DNA from: Streptomyces cellulosae
GTDB lineage: Bacteria; Actinomycetota; Actinomycetes; Streptomycetales; Streptomycetaceae
Assembly (NCBI GenBank): GCA_014655195.1
Contig: BNBH01000030.1
Location: 21,644 to 85,643, forward strand
Reading direction: 5' to 3'
DNA: 64,000 nucleotides
The position numbers were made by a program, and so were the translations under genes. The notes under the pieces were generated by a model, which saw only the letters and a program-made list of their open reading frames with translations, was not told the origin of the DNA and searched no databases. This document shows positions 1 to 8,200 of the stretch, piece after piece; positions within the stretch are counted from its first letter, which is position 1; every line of letters begins with the position of its first letter.

Positions 1-35
1 CGGTGTTCCTGGCCGAATGCGGACCACGCGAAGCG

Positions 36-64
36 TTGACCAGAAAGCGCTTTCCCTCTACGTT
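36..64 (+). promoter_or_regulatory. Promoter with embedded LacI-type operator, pectate lyase gene
   Basis: TTGACC (36-41) and TACGTT (59-64) are separated by 17 bases and match the Streptomyces housekeeping consensus TTGAC-N17/18-TAnnnT. The spacer holds a perfect 12-bp palindrome, GAAAGCGCTTTC (43-54), whose central CG step and shape resemble operators of LacI-family sugar repressors. A repressor bound here would block polymerase. Inference: the downstream secreted pectate lyase is induced by pectin-derived sugars. No LacI-family gene lies in the window, so the regulator would act from elsewhere. Confidence 0.5.
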
Positions 65-128
65 CCGTTCATCGACATGACCGGGTCGTGACCGTTGAAC
101 GAATTCGGCCCGCATGTCGCGCAGAAAC

Positions 129-143
129 ATGAACGTGGTTCAT
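129..143. promoter_or_regulatory. Inverted repeat in pectate lyase leader
   Basis: ATGAAC-GTG-GTTCAT is a perfect 6-bp inverted repeat with a 3-base spacer, between the predicted promoter and the ATG at 197. It could be a second regulator site or a small mRNA hairpin. The binding protein is not known. Confidence 0.3.
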
Positions 144-196
144 CCACATGGCTTGCCACTGGCTCGACACCCCCACACCACGACAGAAGGAACGAC

Positions 197-1000
197 ATGA
201 CATCCGCGACACGACCGCGCACCCCACGGCGCACACTGACGGGCGCGCTCGCCACCCTCGGCCTCTCGGTTGGCATGATCCTGACGACCGCGGCACCGTC
301 CGCGCAGGCCGCCACCTGGCCGACCCCCAACGGCAGTCAGGGCGTCTCCTCCACCATCTCCGTGTCCGGCACCAAGGACTACGGCATGAAGCGCCTCTAC
401 GGCACCGGCGACCTGGGCTCCGGCAGCCAGGACGAGGATCAGGGCCCGATCCTGAAGCTGTCCGACGGCGCGGTCCTCAAGAACGTGATCATCGGCGCCC
501 CGGCCGCCGACGGCATCCACTGCGAGGGCTCCTGCACCCTGCAGAACGTCTGGTGGGAGGACGTCGGCGAGGACGCGGCCACGTTCAAGGGCAAGTCGTC
601 CGGGGCGGTGTACACCGTCAGCGGCGGCGGCGCGAAGGAGGCCAGTGACAAGGTCTTCCAGTTCAACGGCGCGGGCACGCTGAACGTGTCCAACTTCGCC
701 GTCCAGAACTTCGGCACCTTCGTCCGCTCCTGCGGCAACTGCTCCTCGCAGTACAAGCGGACGATCAACCTCAACTCCATCGAGGTGACCTGGAAGGGCG
801 GTCGTATCGCCGGCATCAACACCAACTACGGCGACAGCGCGACCCTGCGGAACATCACGATCGTCGGCGACAGCAGCAAGAAGATCGTGCCGTGCCAGAA
901 GTACATCGGCAACAACACCGGCAAGGAGCCCAGCAGCAACGGCTCCGGCCCCGACGGCACGTACTGCAAGTACAGCTCGTCCGACATCACTTACCGGTAG
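197..1000 (+). CDS. Secreted pectate lyase (PL3 family)
   Basis: A 267-residue extracellular enzyme expected to cleave polygalacturonate by beta-elimination, in the Ca2+-dependent parallel beta-helix PL3 family. The N-terminus has a basic region with two arginine pairs, a hydrophobic core (about residues 14-32) and an AQA-A cleavage site near residue 38; the RR pair leaves Sec or Tat export open. PL3 hallmarks visible are DGIHCEGSC and WWEDVGEDAATFK, plus repeated N-rich turns (SNFAVQNFG) and six or more cysteines likely to form disulfides. The ATG at 197 was chosen over an in-frame upstream ATG at 95 because AGAAGGA precedes it and the signal peptide then starts correctly. It is monocistronic and ends in a bidirectional terminator. 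Confidence 0.9.
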   Translation: MTSATRPRTPRRTLTGALATLGLSVGMILTTAAPSAQAATWPTPNGSQGVSSTISVSGTKDYGMKRLYGTGDLGSGSQDEDQGPILKLSDGAVLKNVIIGAPAADGIHCEGSCTLQNVWWEDVGEDAATFKGKSSGAVYTVSGGGAKEASDKVFQFNGAGTLNVSNFAVQNFGTFVRSCGNCSSQYKRTINLNSIEVTWKGGRIAGINTNYGDSATLRNITIVGDSSKKIVPCQKYIGNNTGKEPSSNGSGPDGTYCKYSSSDITYR

Positions 1001-1014
1001 CCCCCCACGGGCAG

Positions 1015-1053
1015 CGGTCGTACGGGACGTCCGCGTGGCGTCCCGTACGACCG
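1015..1053. terminator. Bidirectional terminator between convergent genes
   Basis: A perfect 15-bp inverted repeat (1015-1029 and 1039-1053) with a 9-base loop, 14 bases after the pectate lyase stop and 28 bases before the convergent PaaX-like stop. It should serve both transcripts. Confidence 0.85.
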
Positions 1054-1081
1054 CCGGCCTTCTCCAGGGCCGCCCGCGCGG

Positions 1082-1846
1082 TCAGCTCCCGCCCACCAGC
1101 GAGCGGACCTCGCCCTCCAGCTTTCGCCGGTACTCCGCGTACGCGGCCCGCAGTGCGTCGCCCGGCCAGTGCGCGGGGAGCAGGGAGGGCGGCAGCACGG
1201 GGTCGGCGAGCAGATGGCGCACCACGGCCGCGAAAAGGGTCAGCCGCTCGGCCGGACGCCCGCTGCGTCCCACCTGCCCGAGCAGCGCGCGGGCCTCGTC
1301 CGCCCAGGCGTCCAACGGCCACAGGCGACCGGCCAGTTCGGCGGCGGGGCGTGCGGGGCGGGTCGTACCGCGTTCGGCCACCTCGTCCAGAGCGGCGGGC
1401 AGGGGGCGGTCCAGGTTGGCGGGGCGCAGCCACACCCCTTCGCGCAGCTCGGCGAGGCGCAGTGTGGTCAACCGGGTGCGCAGCTCCGCCCGTTCGGCGG
1501 GTCCGCGTCCGGTCGCGGTGACGACCACCAGCTCCCAGTCCCCGTCCCACGGGCGGGTGCGCGGCTGGACCGACTCGTCCTGGCGGCGCTGGCGTTCCAG
1601 CAGGCGGTCGCTGAGGCGGTAACCGGTGTCCGTGCGGCGCAGGTCCCCTGCGGCCACCATCCGGCTCAGCGCCGCCCGCAGTGTCGACCCGCCGAGGTCG
1701 AAACTCTCCACCAGCCGTCCGAGCTCCCGCGCCGGCAGCTCCGGCGGGTGCGTGCCCAGCAACAGGCTGAGGACGACCGACCGCGCGGACAGCGGACGCA
1801 GCCGCGGCCCGTCCGGTGCCGGCTCCGCCGGGTCGTCGCTCCGCAT
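1082..1846 (-). CDS. PaaX-like transcriptional regulator
   Basis: A 254-residue cytoplasmic DNA-binding protein. Residues about 20-85 form a winged helix (LSARSVVLSLLLGTHPPELP, then FDLGGSTLRAALSRMVAAGD). The central part contains WELVVVTATGR and LREGVWLRPANLD, which match the PaaX layout, and a C-terminal helical domain follows. In the family such proteins repress phenylacetate or related aromatic-acid genes in response to acyl-CoA esters; the local target is unknown. The gene is divergent from the PadR-like gene and near a cluster with an acyl-CoA dehydrogenase. The ATG at 1846 (MRSDDPAEP) was chosen because it begins just before the conserved HTH; longer upstream frames run through the PadR gene and are not credible. 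Confidence 0.8.
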   Translation of the reverse strand: MRSDDPAEPAPDGPRLRPLSARSVVLSLLLGTHPPELPARELGRLVESFDLGGSTLRAALSRMVAAGDLRRTDTGYRLSDRLLERQRRQDESVQPRTRPWDGDWELVVVTATGRGPAERAELRTRLTTLRLAELREGVWLRPANLDRPLPAALDEVAERGTTRPARPAAELAGRLWPLDAWADEARALLGQVGRSGRPAERLTLFAAVVRHLLADPVLPPSLLPAHWPGDALRAAYAEYRRKLEGEVRSLVGGS

Positions 1847-1932
1847 GAGCCGTACTTTAGGCCCCCGGTCAGGACCGGTTCCCCTCAGGTGATCCCGCAC
1901 GCTGCCGCGCCGTTCACGTACGGCCGTCAAAT

Positions 1933-1946
1933 AGTCCATTCGGACT
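1933..1946. promoter_or_regulatory. Small inverted repeat, PaaX/PadR intergenic region
   Basis: AGTCC-ATTC-GGACT is a perfect 5-bp inverted repeat 14 bases before the PadR ATG, in a short AT-richer patch (TCAAATAGTCCATT) of the 114-bp divergent region. It may be an autoregulatory operator for either regulator. Confidence 0.3.
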
Positions 1947-1960
1947 GACAGAGTTCGACC

Positions 1961-2559
1961 ATGCCTCGTCGTGCTCTCGACAATCCGATCGTCCCGCCTG
2001 TGCTGGGCCTGCTGCTGGAACAGCCCACGCACCCGCACCAGATGCTCGCCGAGCTGCGCAGACGCAGCGACGCGCACGCCGCCGCGATCACGCGCGGCAC
2101 TCTCCGCAACACCGTCGCCGCGCTGACGGAGGGCGACTGGCTCGCCCCGCTGGAACGGCAGCGGTCGGGCAACCGCCCGGAGCGGACCGTGTACGCGCTC
2201 ACGGACGCGGGACGCGAGGAGCTGGTGCGCCGGCTGGACTCCCGGATCCGCACGCCCAAGCGTGGGTTCTCCCGGTTCCTGGGCGCGGTCGCCCGTCTCG
2301 GCGCCCTCGGCCGGGACGGCTCGGTGGAGGCGCTGACCGAGCGCGGGCGGCGGCTGCGGGAGCGCACGGCGGAGGACGAGCGGCAACTCGGGAACGCCTG
2401 GCGGCGGGCGTCCCGCGCATGCACGTCATCGAGGCCGAGTACGCGCCGAGCCTGGAGCGCGCCGAGACCGCGTGGGTCGACTCGGTGATCGAGGAGCTGC
2501 GGAGCGGGGCATCGGCGTCGCCCACGGGGGCCGCGCGTGCGCGGGAGAAGGACGCGTGA
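1961..2559 (+). pseudogene. PadR-family regulator with a frameshift
   Basis: The first 145 or so codons encode a PadR winged helix (LDNPIVPPVLGLLLEQPTHP, then TLRNTVAALTEGDWL and ERTVYALTDAGREELV) and part of the C-terminal helical region. Near 2391-2395 the frame breaks: continuing in frame gives a nonsense arginine-rich tail, while the -1 frame gives the expected end (LAAGVPRMHVIEAEYAPSLE) and stops at 2559. Restoring one G in the GGG run at about 2390-2392 repairs the protein to near 200 residues. The repaired stop overlaps the next start as TGATG, so the two genes were an operon. This could be a sequencing error or a recent loss; the intact form would be a cytoplasmic repressor. Confidence 0.75.
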
Positions 2560-3315
2560 TGTCGCAGCGCCTGTTGTTCGGTGTGTATCCGGGTGGGGTC
2601 ACCGGTGACGACTCCGGGGGCCTGGCGAGCGGGCCGCCCGACGCTCCGGAGCGGGTGACGGAGGCCCTGGGTCTCCTGCAAGGGCGGCCGGGGCGGCCGT
2701 CCCTGGTCCGCGCCTACACCGCGTTCGACGACAGCACGAGTCCCGGAGGGCCGCATCCGACGGCCGCACCGGAGGACGCGGCGCGGTACACCGTACGGGG
2801 GCGACGTCTGGACCTGGTGGCGCAGTACCAGTCATCGGGCGGGGACGTCGACGGCTACTGCCGGTTCCTGCGCGAACTGGTCGACCGGTACGGCGCGGTG
2901 ACAAGCACCCTCCAGGTGACGGAGGAGCCCGACGACACCACCAACCCTGTCCCCGACGTCTTCCGGCCCGTCGCCGCGGCCGACCTCCCGTCCGCCGTCG
3001 AGGGGCTGCTGCGTCATCACCGCGACGCTGGCGCCCGCCGGCCTTGGGCATCTGCCGCCGCACATCACCGAGCACGGCTGGCCCACCGGCGAGGAACGCC
3101 CTCCGCACCGGCAGGCCGAGGTCGTCGACACCGTGGTGTCGGCCGTCGCAGAGCCGGCGGAGGAGCTGCGGCTGAGCGGTTACACGCACGTCGCGCTGCG
3201 GGACGCCGCCAGCTCCCGGCCGGGGCTGTTCCACCGCTTCGGGCCCACCACGGACGACCACACACCCAAGCCCGTCTTCGAGACGTACAGGGCGCTGATC
3301 GAACGGCACGGCTGA
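2559..3315 (+). pseudogene. Decayed glycosidase-like (TIM-barrel) gene
   Basis: Starts MSQRLLFGVYPGG at 2559, overlapping the PadR stop. The first part (YTVRGRRLDLVAQYQSSGG, RELVDRYGAVTSTLQVTEEP) and the last part (LAPAGLGHLPPHITEHGWPT, then GLFHRFGPTTDDHTPKPVFE) belong together as a Streptomyces protein resembling glycoside-hydrolase barrels; the E in TEHGWPTG looks like a catalytic position. The frame changes near 3027. From memory of the family, about 50-60 residues are also missing between VTEEP and DVFRPVAA, since these two motifs are nearly adjacent here. A frameshift plus a probable internal deletion points to real decay rather than a read error. The substrate was never clear for this family. 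Confidence 0.65.
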
Positions 3316-3331
3316 ACGCGCGCGTGGCGAC

Positions 3332-3371
3332 GTGTTGCACTATTGCTGCGCCTGCAGCAATAGTGCAACAC
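3332..3371. promoter_or_regulatory. 40-bp perfect palindrome upstream of acyl-CoA dehydrogenase
   Basis: Two 18-base arms (3332-3349 and 3354-3371) are perfectly complementary around a 4-base centre. The half-site begins GTGTTGCACTATTGC. It ends 6 bases before the ATG at 3378, and no Shine-Dalgarno sequence precedes that ATG. A weak promoter (TTGCAC 3335-3340, 17 bases, CAATAG 3358-3363) lies inside it. It is therefore a strong candidate operator for a dimeric or tetrameric repressor over a near-leaderless promoter; a structured RNA is the alternative. Confidence 0.7.
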
Positions 3372-3377
3372 TCAGTC

Positions 3378-5066
3378 ATGACCATCACGCGCGCTGACGA
3401 GCTGCAGCAGACCCCGTACGCACTCGGCGCCCTCGGCGGCGCCACCCACGACGTCACCAACCAGCCTCCCTTCCCGTCCCCGTACGACGCCTCGGACGAC
3501 GTCGCCCTGCTCGAAGGGGTGCGGCGGGAGGGCGCCGGCTGGGCCGAGGAGGACCTGCGGCGGCTGGGACGGCTGGCGGGCAGTGAGGAGGCGCAGGAGT
3601 GGGCCGACCAGGCCAACCGTCACGAGCCCGGGCTGCGCACCCACGACCGGTACGGGCACCGCGTCGACGAGGTCGACTTCCACCCGAGCTGGCACCACCT
3701 CATGGGCACCGCCGTCGCGGAGGGGCTGGCCGGCGCACCCTGGGCGGACGACCGGCCCGGCGCGCACGTCGCCCGCACCGCCGGCGGACTCGTCTGGGGC
3801 CACACCGACGCCGGACACGGCTGCCCCACGTCGATGACGTACGCGGCGATCCCCGCCCTGCGCAAGCAGCCCGAACTGGCGAAGATCTACGAGCCGCTGC
3901 TGACCAGCCGTGAGTACGACCCCGGGCTGCGCGTGCCGACGGAGAAGCGCGGGCTGCTGGCCGGCATGGGGATGACCGAGAAGCAGGGCGGCTCCGACGT
4001 CCGCACCAACACCACCGCCGCGACGCCGACGGCCGAGCCCGGCGTGTACACCCTGCGCGGCCACAAGTGGTTCACCTCGGCGCCGATGTGCGACGTGTTC
4101 CTGGTGCTCGCGCAGACGCCGGGCGGTCTGTCCTGCTTCCTCGTGCCGCGCGTCCTGCCCGACGGCACCCGCAACACCTTCCGCATCCAGCGCCTCAAGG
4201 AGAAACTGGGCAACCGTTCCAACGCCTCCTCCGAGCCGGAGTTCGACGGGACGGTCGCCTGGCTGGTCGGGCCCGAGGGGCAGGGTGTGAAGACCATCAT
4301 CGAGATGGTCAACTGCACGCGCCTCGACTGCGTGATGATGTCGGCGGCGCTGATGCGCAAGACACTCGTCGAGGCGGGCCACCACGCCCGTCACCGCAGC
4401 GCCTTCGGGGCGCGCCTGCTCGACCAGCCGCTGATGCGCAACGTGCTGGCCGACCTCGCGCTGGAGTCCGAGGCCGCGACGACGCTCACCCTGCGGCTGG
4501 CGGGTGCGGCGGACCGCGCGGTGCGCGGGGACGCCGGGGAGGCCGCGTTCCGGCGGATCGCGACGGCGGTCGGCAAGTACTGGGTCACCAAGCGGGGCCC
4601 CGCCTTCACCGCCGAGGCGCTGGAGTGCCTGGGCGGCAACGGGTACGTCGAGGACTCGGGGATGCCCCGCCACTACCGGGAGGCGCCGCTGCTCTCCATC
4701 TGGGAGGGCTCGGGCAACGTCAACGCCCTGGACGTGCTCCGGGCGCTCGGCCGTGACCGGGCGACCGCGCAGGCGCTGTTCGACGAGCTGGCGCTGACGC
4801 GCGGGGCGGACGCCCGGCTGGACGCGGCCGTGGCCGGGCTCAAGGACCAGCTGGCCGAGGGGTCGCAGGTGACGGCCCGCCGGCTGGTGGAGCGGATGGC
4901 GCTGACGCTGCAGGCGTCCCTGCTGGTGCGGCACGCCCCGGCCGCGGTCGCCGACGCGTTCTGCGCGACGCGGCTCGGCGGCGACTGGGGGCACGCCTTC
5001 GGCACGCTGCCGGCGGGGGCGGGGCTGGACGCGATTCTGGAGCGGGCGCTGCCCGGGCGGGAGTAA
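3378..5066 (+). CDS. AidB-type acyl-CoA dehydrogenase family protein
   Basis: A 562-residue flavoprotein of the large acyl-CoA dehydrogenase class related to E. coli AidB, a protein of the adaptive response to DNA alkylation. Matching features are the N-terminal THDVTNQPPFP, WHHLMGTAVAEGL, the FAD-binding block GMGMTEKQGGSDVR with KWFTSAPMCDVFLVLAQ, and LECLGGNGYVEDSG with LLSIWEGSGNVNALDVLRAL near the C-terminus. The length fits AidB (about 540-550) and exceeds ordinary acyl-CoA dehydrogenases (about 380). The ATG at 3378 lies 6 bases after a 40-bp palindrome and has no ribosome-binding site, suggesting a leaderless or very short-leader mRNA under tight repression. It could protect DNA from alkylation or dehydrogenate an unknown acyl-CoA. 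Confidence 0.85.
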   Translation: MTITRADELQQTPYALGALGGATHDVTNQPPFPSPYDASDDVALLEGVRREGAGWAEEDLRRLGRLAGSEEAQEWADQANRHEPGLRTHDRYGHRVDEVDFHPSWHHLMGTAVAEGLAGAPWADDRPGAHVARTAGGLVWGHTDAGHGCPTSMTYAAIPALRKQPELAKIYEPLLTSREYDPGLRVPTEKRGLLAGMGMTEKQGGSDVRTNTTAATPTAEPGVYTLRGHKWFTSAPMCDVFLVLAQTPGGLSCFLVPRVLPDGTRNTFRIQRLKEKLGNRSNASSEPEFDGTVAWLVGPEGQGVKTIIEMVNCTRLDCVMMSAALMRKTLVEAGHHARHRSAFGARLLDQPLMRNVLADLALESEAATTLTLRLAGAADRAVRGDAGEAAFRRIATAVGKYWVTKRGPAFTAEALECLGGNGYVEDSGMPRHYREAPLLSIWEGSGNVNALDVLRALGRDRATAQALFDELALTRGADARLDAAVAGLKDQLAEGSQVTARRLVERMALTLQASLLVRHAPAAVADAFCATRLGGDWGHAFGTLPAGAGLDAILERALPGRE

Positions 5067-5263
5067 GGCGGGGGTTCCTTGCGCGGGTGACGCGGGGGCT
5101 TTTCGCCGAGCGGGCGGACGGTCGTCGGATCGTCCGCCCGGACCCGCCGCACCGCCGTGACCTGCGGTCATGCAGCGTCCGACCGTGACTGTCAGTGGTG
5201 GGGTGCACACTGACCGGTGTCCTGATCGAGGACGTCGAAGACGATGTCACGGAGGTGATCGGC

Positions 5264-6349
5264 ATGACCGAGGTACTGCTGGCCGTGGGCACCCGCAAGG
5301 GCCTGTTCATCGGGCGCCGGCGAGGCGGCTCCTGGGAGTTCGACGAGTCCCCCTACTTCAAGGCGCAGGCCGTGTACTCGGTCGCGATCGACACCCGGGG
5401 GCAGAGCCCCCGGCTGCTGGCCGGCGGGGACAGCGCGCACTGGGGGCCGTCGGTGTTCCACTCCGACGACCTGGGCCGCACCTGGACCGAACCGGCCCGG
5501 CCCGCCGTCAAGTTCCCACCCGACACCGGAGCTTCGCTCGAGCGGGTCTGGCAGCTGCACCCGGCCGCGGCGGAGCCGGACGTGGTGTACGCGGGCACGG
5601 AGCCGGCAGCACTGTACCGCTCGGAGGACCGCGGGGAGTCCTTCGAGCTGGTCAGGCCGCTGTGGGAGCATCCGACGCGCTCCAAGTGGGTGCCGGGCGG
5701 CGGCGGTGAGGGCCTGCACACCGTGCTGACCGACGCGCGCGACCCCCGGGCGGTGACGGTGGCCGTCTCCACCGCGGGTGTGTTCCGCACCCTGGACGGC
5801 GGCGCGAGCTGGGAGCCGGCCAACCGCGGGGTGTCCGCGGTGTTCCTGCCGGACCCGGACCCGGAGTTCGGGCAGTGCGTGCACAAGGTCGCCCGGGACG
5901 CGGCGGACCCGGACCGGCTGTATCTGCAGAACCACTGGGGGGTCTACCGCAGCGACGACGCCGGCACGCGGTGGACGGACATCGGCGAGGGGCTGCCCTC
6001 GACGTTCGGGTTCGCGATGGTGACGCATCCCCACCGCGGCGACACGGCGTACGTCTTCCCGATCAACGCCGACGCCGACCGGGTCCCGGCGGACCGGCGA
6101 TGTCGTGTGTACCGGACCGGGGACGCGGGGCGCAGCTGGGAGCCGCTGTCGGCGGGGCTGCCGCAGGAGGACCACTACGGCACGGTGCTGCGCGACGCGA
6201 TGTGCAGCGACGACGCCGACCCCGCGGGCGTCTACTTCGGCAACCGCAACGGCGAGGTGTACGCGTCCGCGAACGACGGTGACAGCTGGGAGCAGTTGGC
6301 CGCGCATCTGCCGGACGTGCTGTGCGTGCGGGCGGCGGTCGTCGGATGA
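5264..6349 (+). CDS. BNR/sialidase-like beta-propeller protein
   Basis: A 361-residue protein built of repeated Asp-box (BNR) hairpins: SDDLGRTW, SEDRGESF, LDGGASW, SDDAGTRW, TGDAGRSW and NDGDSW, six copies that suggest a six-bladed propeller as in the YCF48/sialidase-like fold. No signal peptide is visible, so it is probably cytoplasmic, and the sialidase catalytic arginine triad is not evident; it should not be called a sialidase on this evidence. GGAGGT (5251-5256) precedes the ATG at 5264. Its start MTEVLLAVGTRKGLFIGRR is typical of actinobacterial members of unknown function. It appears to be transcribed alone or just ahead of ung. Confidence 0.75.
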   Translation: MTEVLLAVGTRKGLFIGRRRGGSWEFDESPYFKAQAVYSVAIDTRGQSPRLLAGGDSAHWGPSVFHSDDLGRTWTEPARPAVKFPPDTGASLERVWQLHPAAAEPDVVYAGTEPAALYRSEDRGESFELVRPLWEHPTRSKWVPGGGGEGLHTVLTDARDPRAVTVAVSTAGVFRTLDGGASWEPANRGVSAVFLPDPDPEFGQCVHKVARDAADPDRLYLQNHWGVYRSDDAGTRWTDIGEGLPSTFGFAMVTHPHRGDTAYVFPINADADRVPADRRCRVYRTGDAGRSWEPLSAGLPQEDHYGTVLRDAMCSDDADPAGVYFGNRNGEVYASANDGDSWEQLAAHLPDVLCVRAAVVG

Positions 6350-6434
6350 GGGCCCGGACGGGGGCCGTGCGGATCCCGCCGGGTTCGGGCCACGGGTTGA
6401 TAGCCGCTGTCGTCGCGGCAGTAGGGTGACGCCC

Positions 6435-7112
6435 GTGGCACCACGACCCTTGAACGAGATCGTCGAAGCGGGCTGGGCGCAGGCCCTCGAACCGGTGGCG
6501 GGGCGGATCGCCGCGATGGGGGACTTCCTCCGCGCGGAGATCGCCGCGGGACGCACCTACCTCCCGGCGGGGGCGAACGTCCTGCGGGCCTTCCAGCAGC
6601 CCTTCGACGAGGTACGCGTCCTGATCGTCGGACAGGACCCGTACCCCACGCCGGGGCACGCGGTGGGCCTGAGCTTCTCCGTCGCCCCCGACGTGCGCCC
6701 GCTGCCCGGCAGCCTGATCAACATCTACCGCGAGCTGAACAGCGACCTGGGCCTGCCCCAGCCGTCGAACGGCGACCTGACCCCGTGGACCGAACAGGGC
6801 GTGCTGCTGCTCAACAGGGCGCTGACGACCGCCCCGCGCAAGCCGGGCGCCCACCGCGGCAAGGGCTGGGAGGAGGTCACCGAGCAGGCGATACGCGCGC
6901 TGGCCGCACGCGGCAAGCCGCTGGTCTCCATCCTGTGGGGACGGGACGCCCGCAACTGCCGTCCCATGCTGGGTGATCTGCCGGCCGTGGAGTCGGCGCA
7001 CCCGTCGCCTATGTCGGCGGACCGCGGGTTCTTCGGCTCGCGTCCGTTCAGCCGGGCCAACGACCTGTTGATCCGTCAGGGCGGGCAGCCGGTGGACTGG
7101 CGCCTGCCGTGA
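6435..7112 (+). CDS. ung: Uracil-DNA glycosylase, family 1
   Basis: A 225-residue base-excision repair enzyme that removes uracil from DNA. Motif A is GQDPYPTPGHAVGLSF with catalytic Asp68; actinobacterial enzymes carry this P in place of the H of GQDPYH. Motif B is HPSPMSADRGFFGSRPFS with His189 and the leucine-type intercalation loop. ALTTAPRKPGAHRGKGWE is the conserved central stretch. The GTG at 6435 gives VAPRPLNEIV; an in-frame GTG at 6426 is possible. The stop overlaps the next GTG by 4 bases (GTGA), so the downstream kinase is translationally coupled. Streptomyces often encode a second Ung elsewhere. Confidence 0.95.
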   Translation: MAPRPLNEIVEAGWAQALEPVAGRIAAMGDFLRAEIAAGRTYLPAGANVLRAFQQPFDEVRVLIVGQDPYPTPGHAVGLSFSVAPDVRPLPGSLINIYRELNSDLGLPQPSNGDLTPWTEQGVLLLNRALTTAPRKPGAHRGKGWEEVTEQAIRALAARGKPLVSILWGRDARNCRPMLGDLPAVESAHPSPMSADRGFFGSRPFSRANDLLIRQGGQPVDWRLP

Positions 7113-8116
7113 CCGGGGCCGGCTACCTCGCCGTGGACTCCGGGGGATCCGGGCTGCGGGCCGTCGTCGGGGCGCCCGGGCGCGGTCCGCTGGCCCGGGC
7201 CTCCTCGGACGTGCCGGTGCGCACGGGCGAGCGGGGGATCGCCCCGGCGCACTTCCTCGAGCAACTGGTGCCGATGGCACGGGCGTTGTGCGCCGAAGTG
7301 GGGCTGGAGCGGCTGGACACGGCCGCGATCGGGGCGGCGGGGATGGCCAGCCTGGGCGACGCCCTGCGCGCGGAGCTGCCGGACGCGCTGGCCCGGGAAC
7401 TGGGCGTCGTGCGGGCGGCGTTGGCGGCCGACGCGGTCACGGCGTACGTGGGCGCGCTCGGGCCGCGGCGCGGTGCGGTGATCGCGGCGGGCACCGGCCT
7501 GATCACGATCGGCACGGATCTGGCCGGGTGGCGGCGGGCGGACGGCTGGGGGCATCTGCTCGGCGACTGCGGCGGAGGCGCCTGGATCGGGCGGGCCGGG
7601 CTCGAGGCAGCGCTGCGCGCGCACGACGGGCGGGCCGGGGGTTCGGCGCGGCTGCAGGCGGACGCGGAGGAGATGTTCGGTCCGGTGAGCGGGCTGCCGG
7701 GGCAGGTGTACCCGCGCGCGGACCGGACGGCGGTGCTCGCCTCGTTCGCCCCGCGCGTGGGCGCGTGCGCGGAGGACGGGGACCCGGTGGCCCTGGGGAT
7801 CGTGCGGGAGGCGGCCCGGCACATGGCGGACTCGGCGGCCGCGGTGTGCCCGGCGGAGGGGGCGCCGGCGGTCGGCTGCACCGGCGGGCTTCTCGGGCTC
7901 GGCGAGGTGCTGCTGGCGCCTTTGGAGGAGCGGCTGGCGGAGCTGCTGCCCCACGCGCGGCGGGTGCCCGCCGAGGGCGGTCCGCTCGACGGGGCGGTGC
8001 GGCTCGCCGAGGATCTTTCCGCTGGTCCGCTCGCTCTTCCGAGTGACGGGAGGATGCTGTGCGTGACGAGCACGGGGGGAACGGGCGTCACCCTCACGGC
8101 CGACACCCGTACGTAA
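7109..8116 (+). CDS. BadF/BadG-type sugar kinase (N-acetylglucosamine kinase-like)
   Basis: A 335-residue cytoplasmic ATPase of the ASKHA fold. The N-terminal phosphate loop is YLAVDSGGSGLRAVV, the central adenosine motif AVIAAGTGLITIG is followed by GWGHLLGDCGGGAWIGRAGLEAAL, and the second phosphate region is VGCTGGLLGLGEVLL. These are typical of N-acetylglucosamine kinase-like BadF/BadG/BcrA/BcrD proteins, which phosphorylate an amino sugar at C6. The substrate cannot be fixed from sequence. It starts at a GTG within the ung stop (4-base overlap), an arrangement that couples expression but has no obvious metabolic logic. Confidence 0.8.
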   Translation: MTGAGYLAVDSGGSGLRAVVGAPGRGPLARASSDVPVRTGERGIAPAHFLEQLVPMARALCAEVGLERLDTAAIGAAGMASLGDALRAELPDALARELGVVRAALAADAVTAYVGALGPRRGAVIAAGTGLITIGTDLAGWRRADGWGHLLGDCGGGAWIGRAGLEAALRAHDGRAGGSARLQADAEEMFGPVSGLPGQVYPRADRTAVLASFAPRVGACAEDGDPVALGIVREAARHMADSAAAVCPAEGAPAVGCTGGLLGLGEVLLAPLEERLAELLPHARRVPAEGGPLDGAVRLAEDLSAGPLALPSDGRMLCVTSTGGTGVTLTADTRT

Positions 8117-8200
8117 CTCATCCGACAAAACCGGACGGATACCGCTCACCTGCACCCTCCCCGAACAGGAGCCCCCCGGAAGCCACTAACATGCGGCAAC

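Noticed and set aside
3372..5210. A 612-codon minus-strand frame opposite the AidB-type gene
   Set aside because: Shadow of a GC-rich gene; no motif, no start region.
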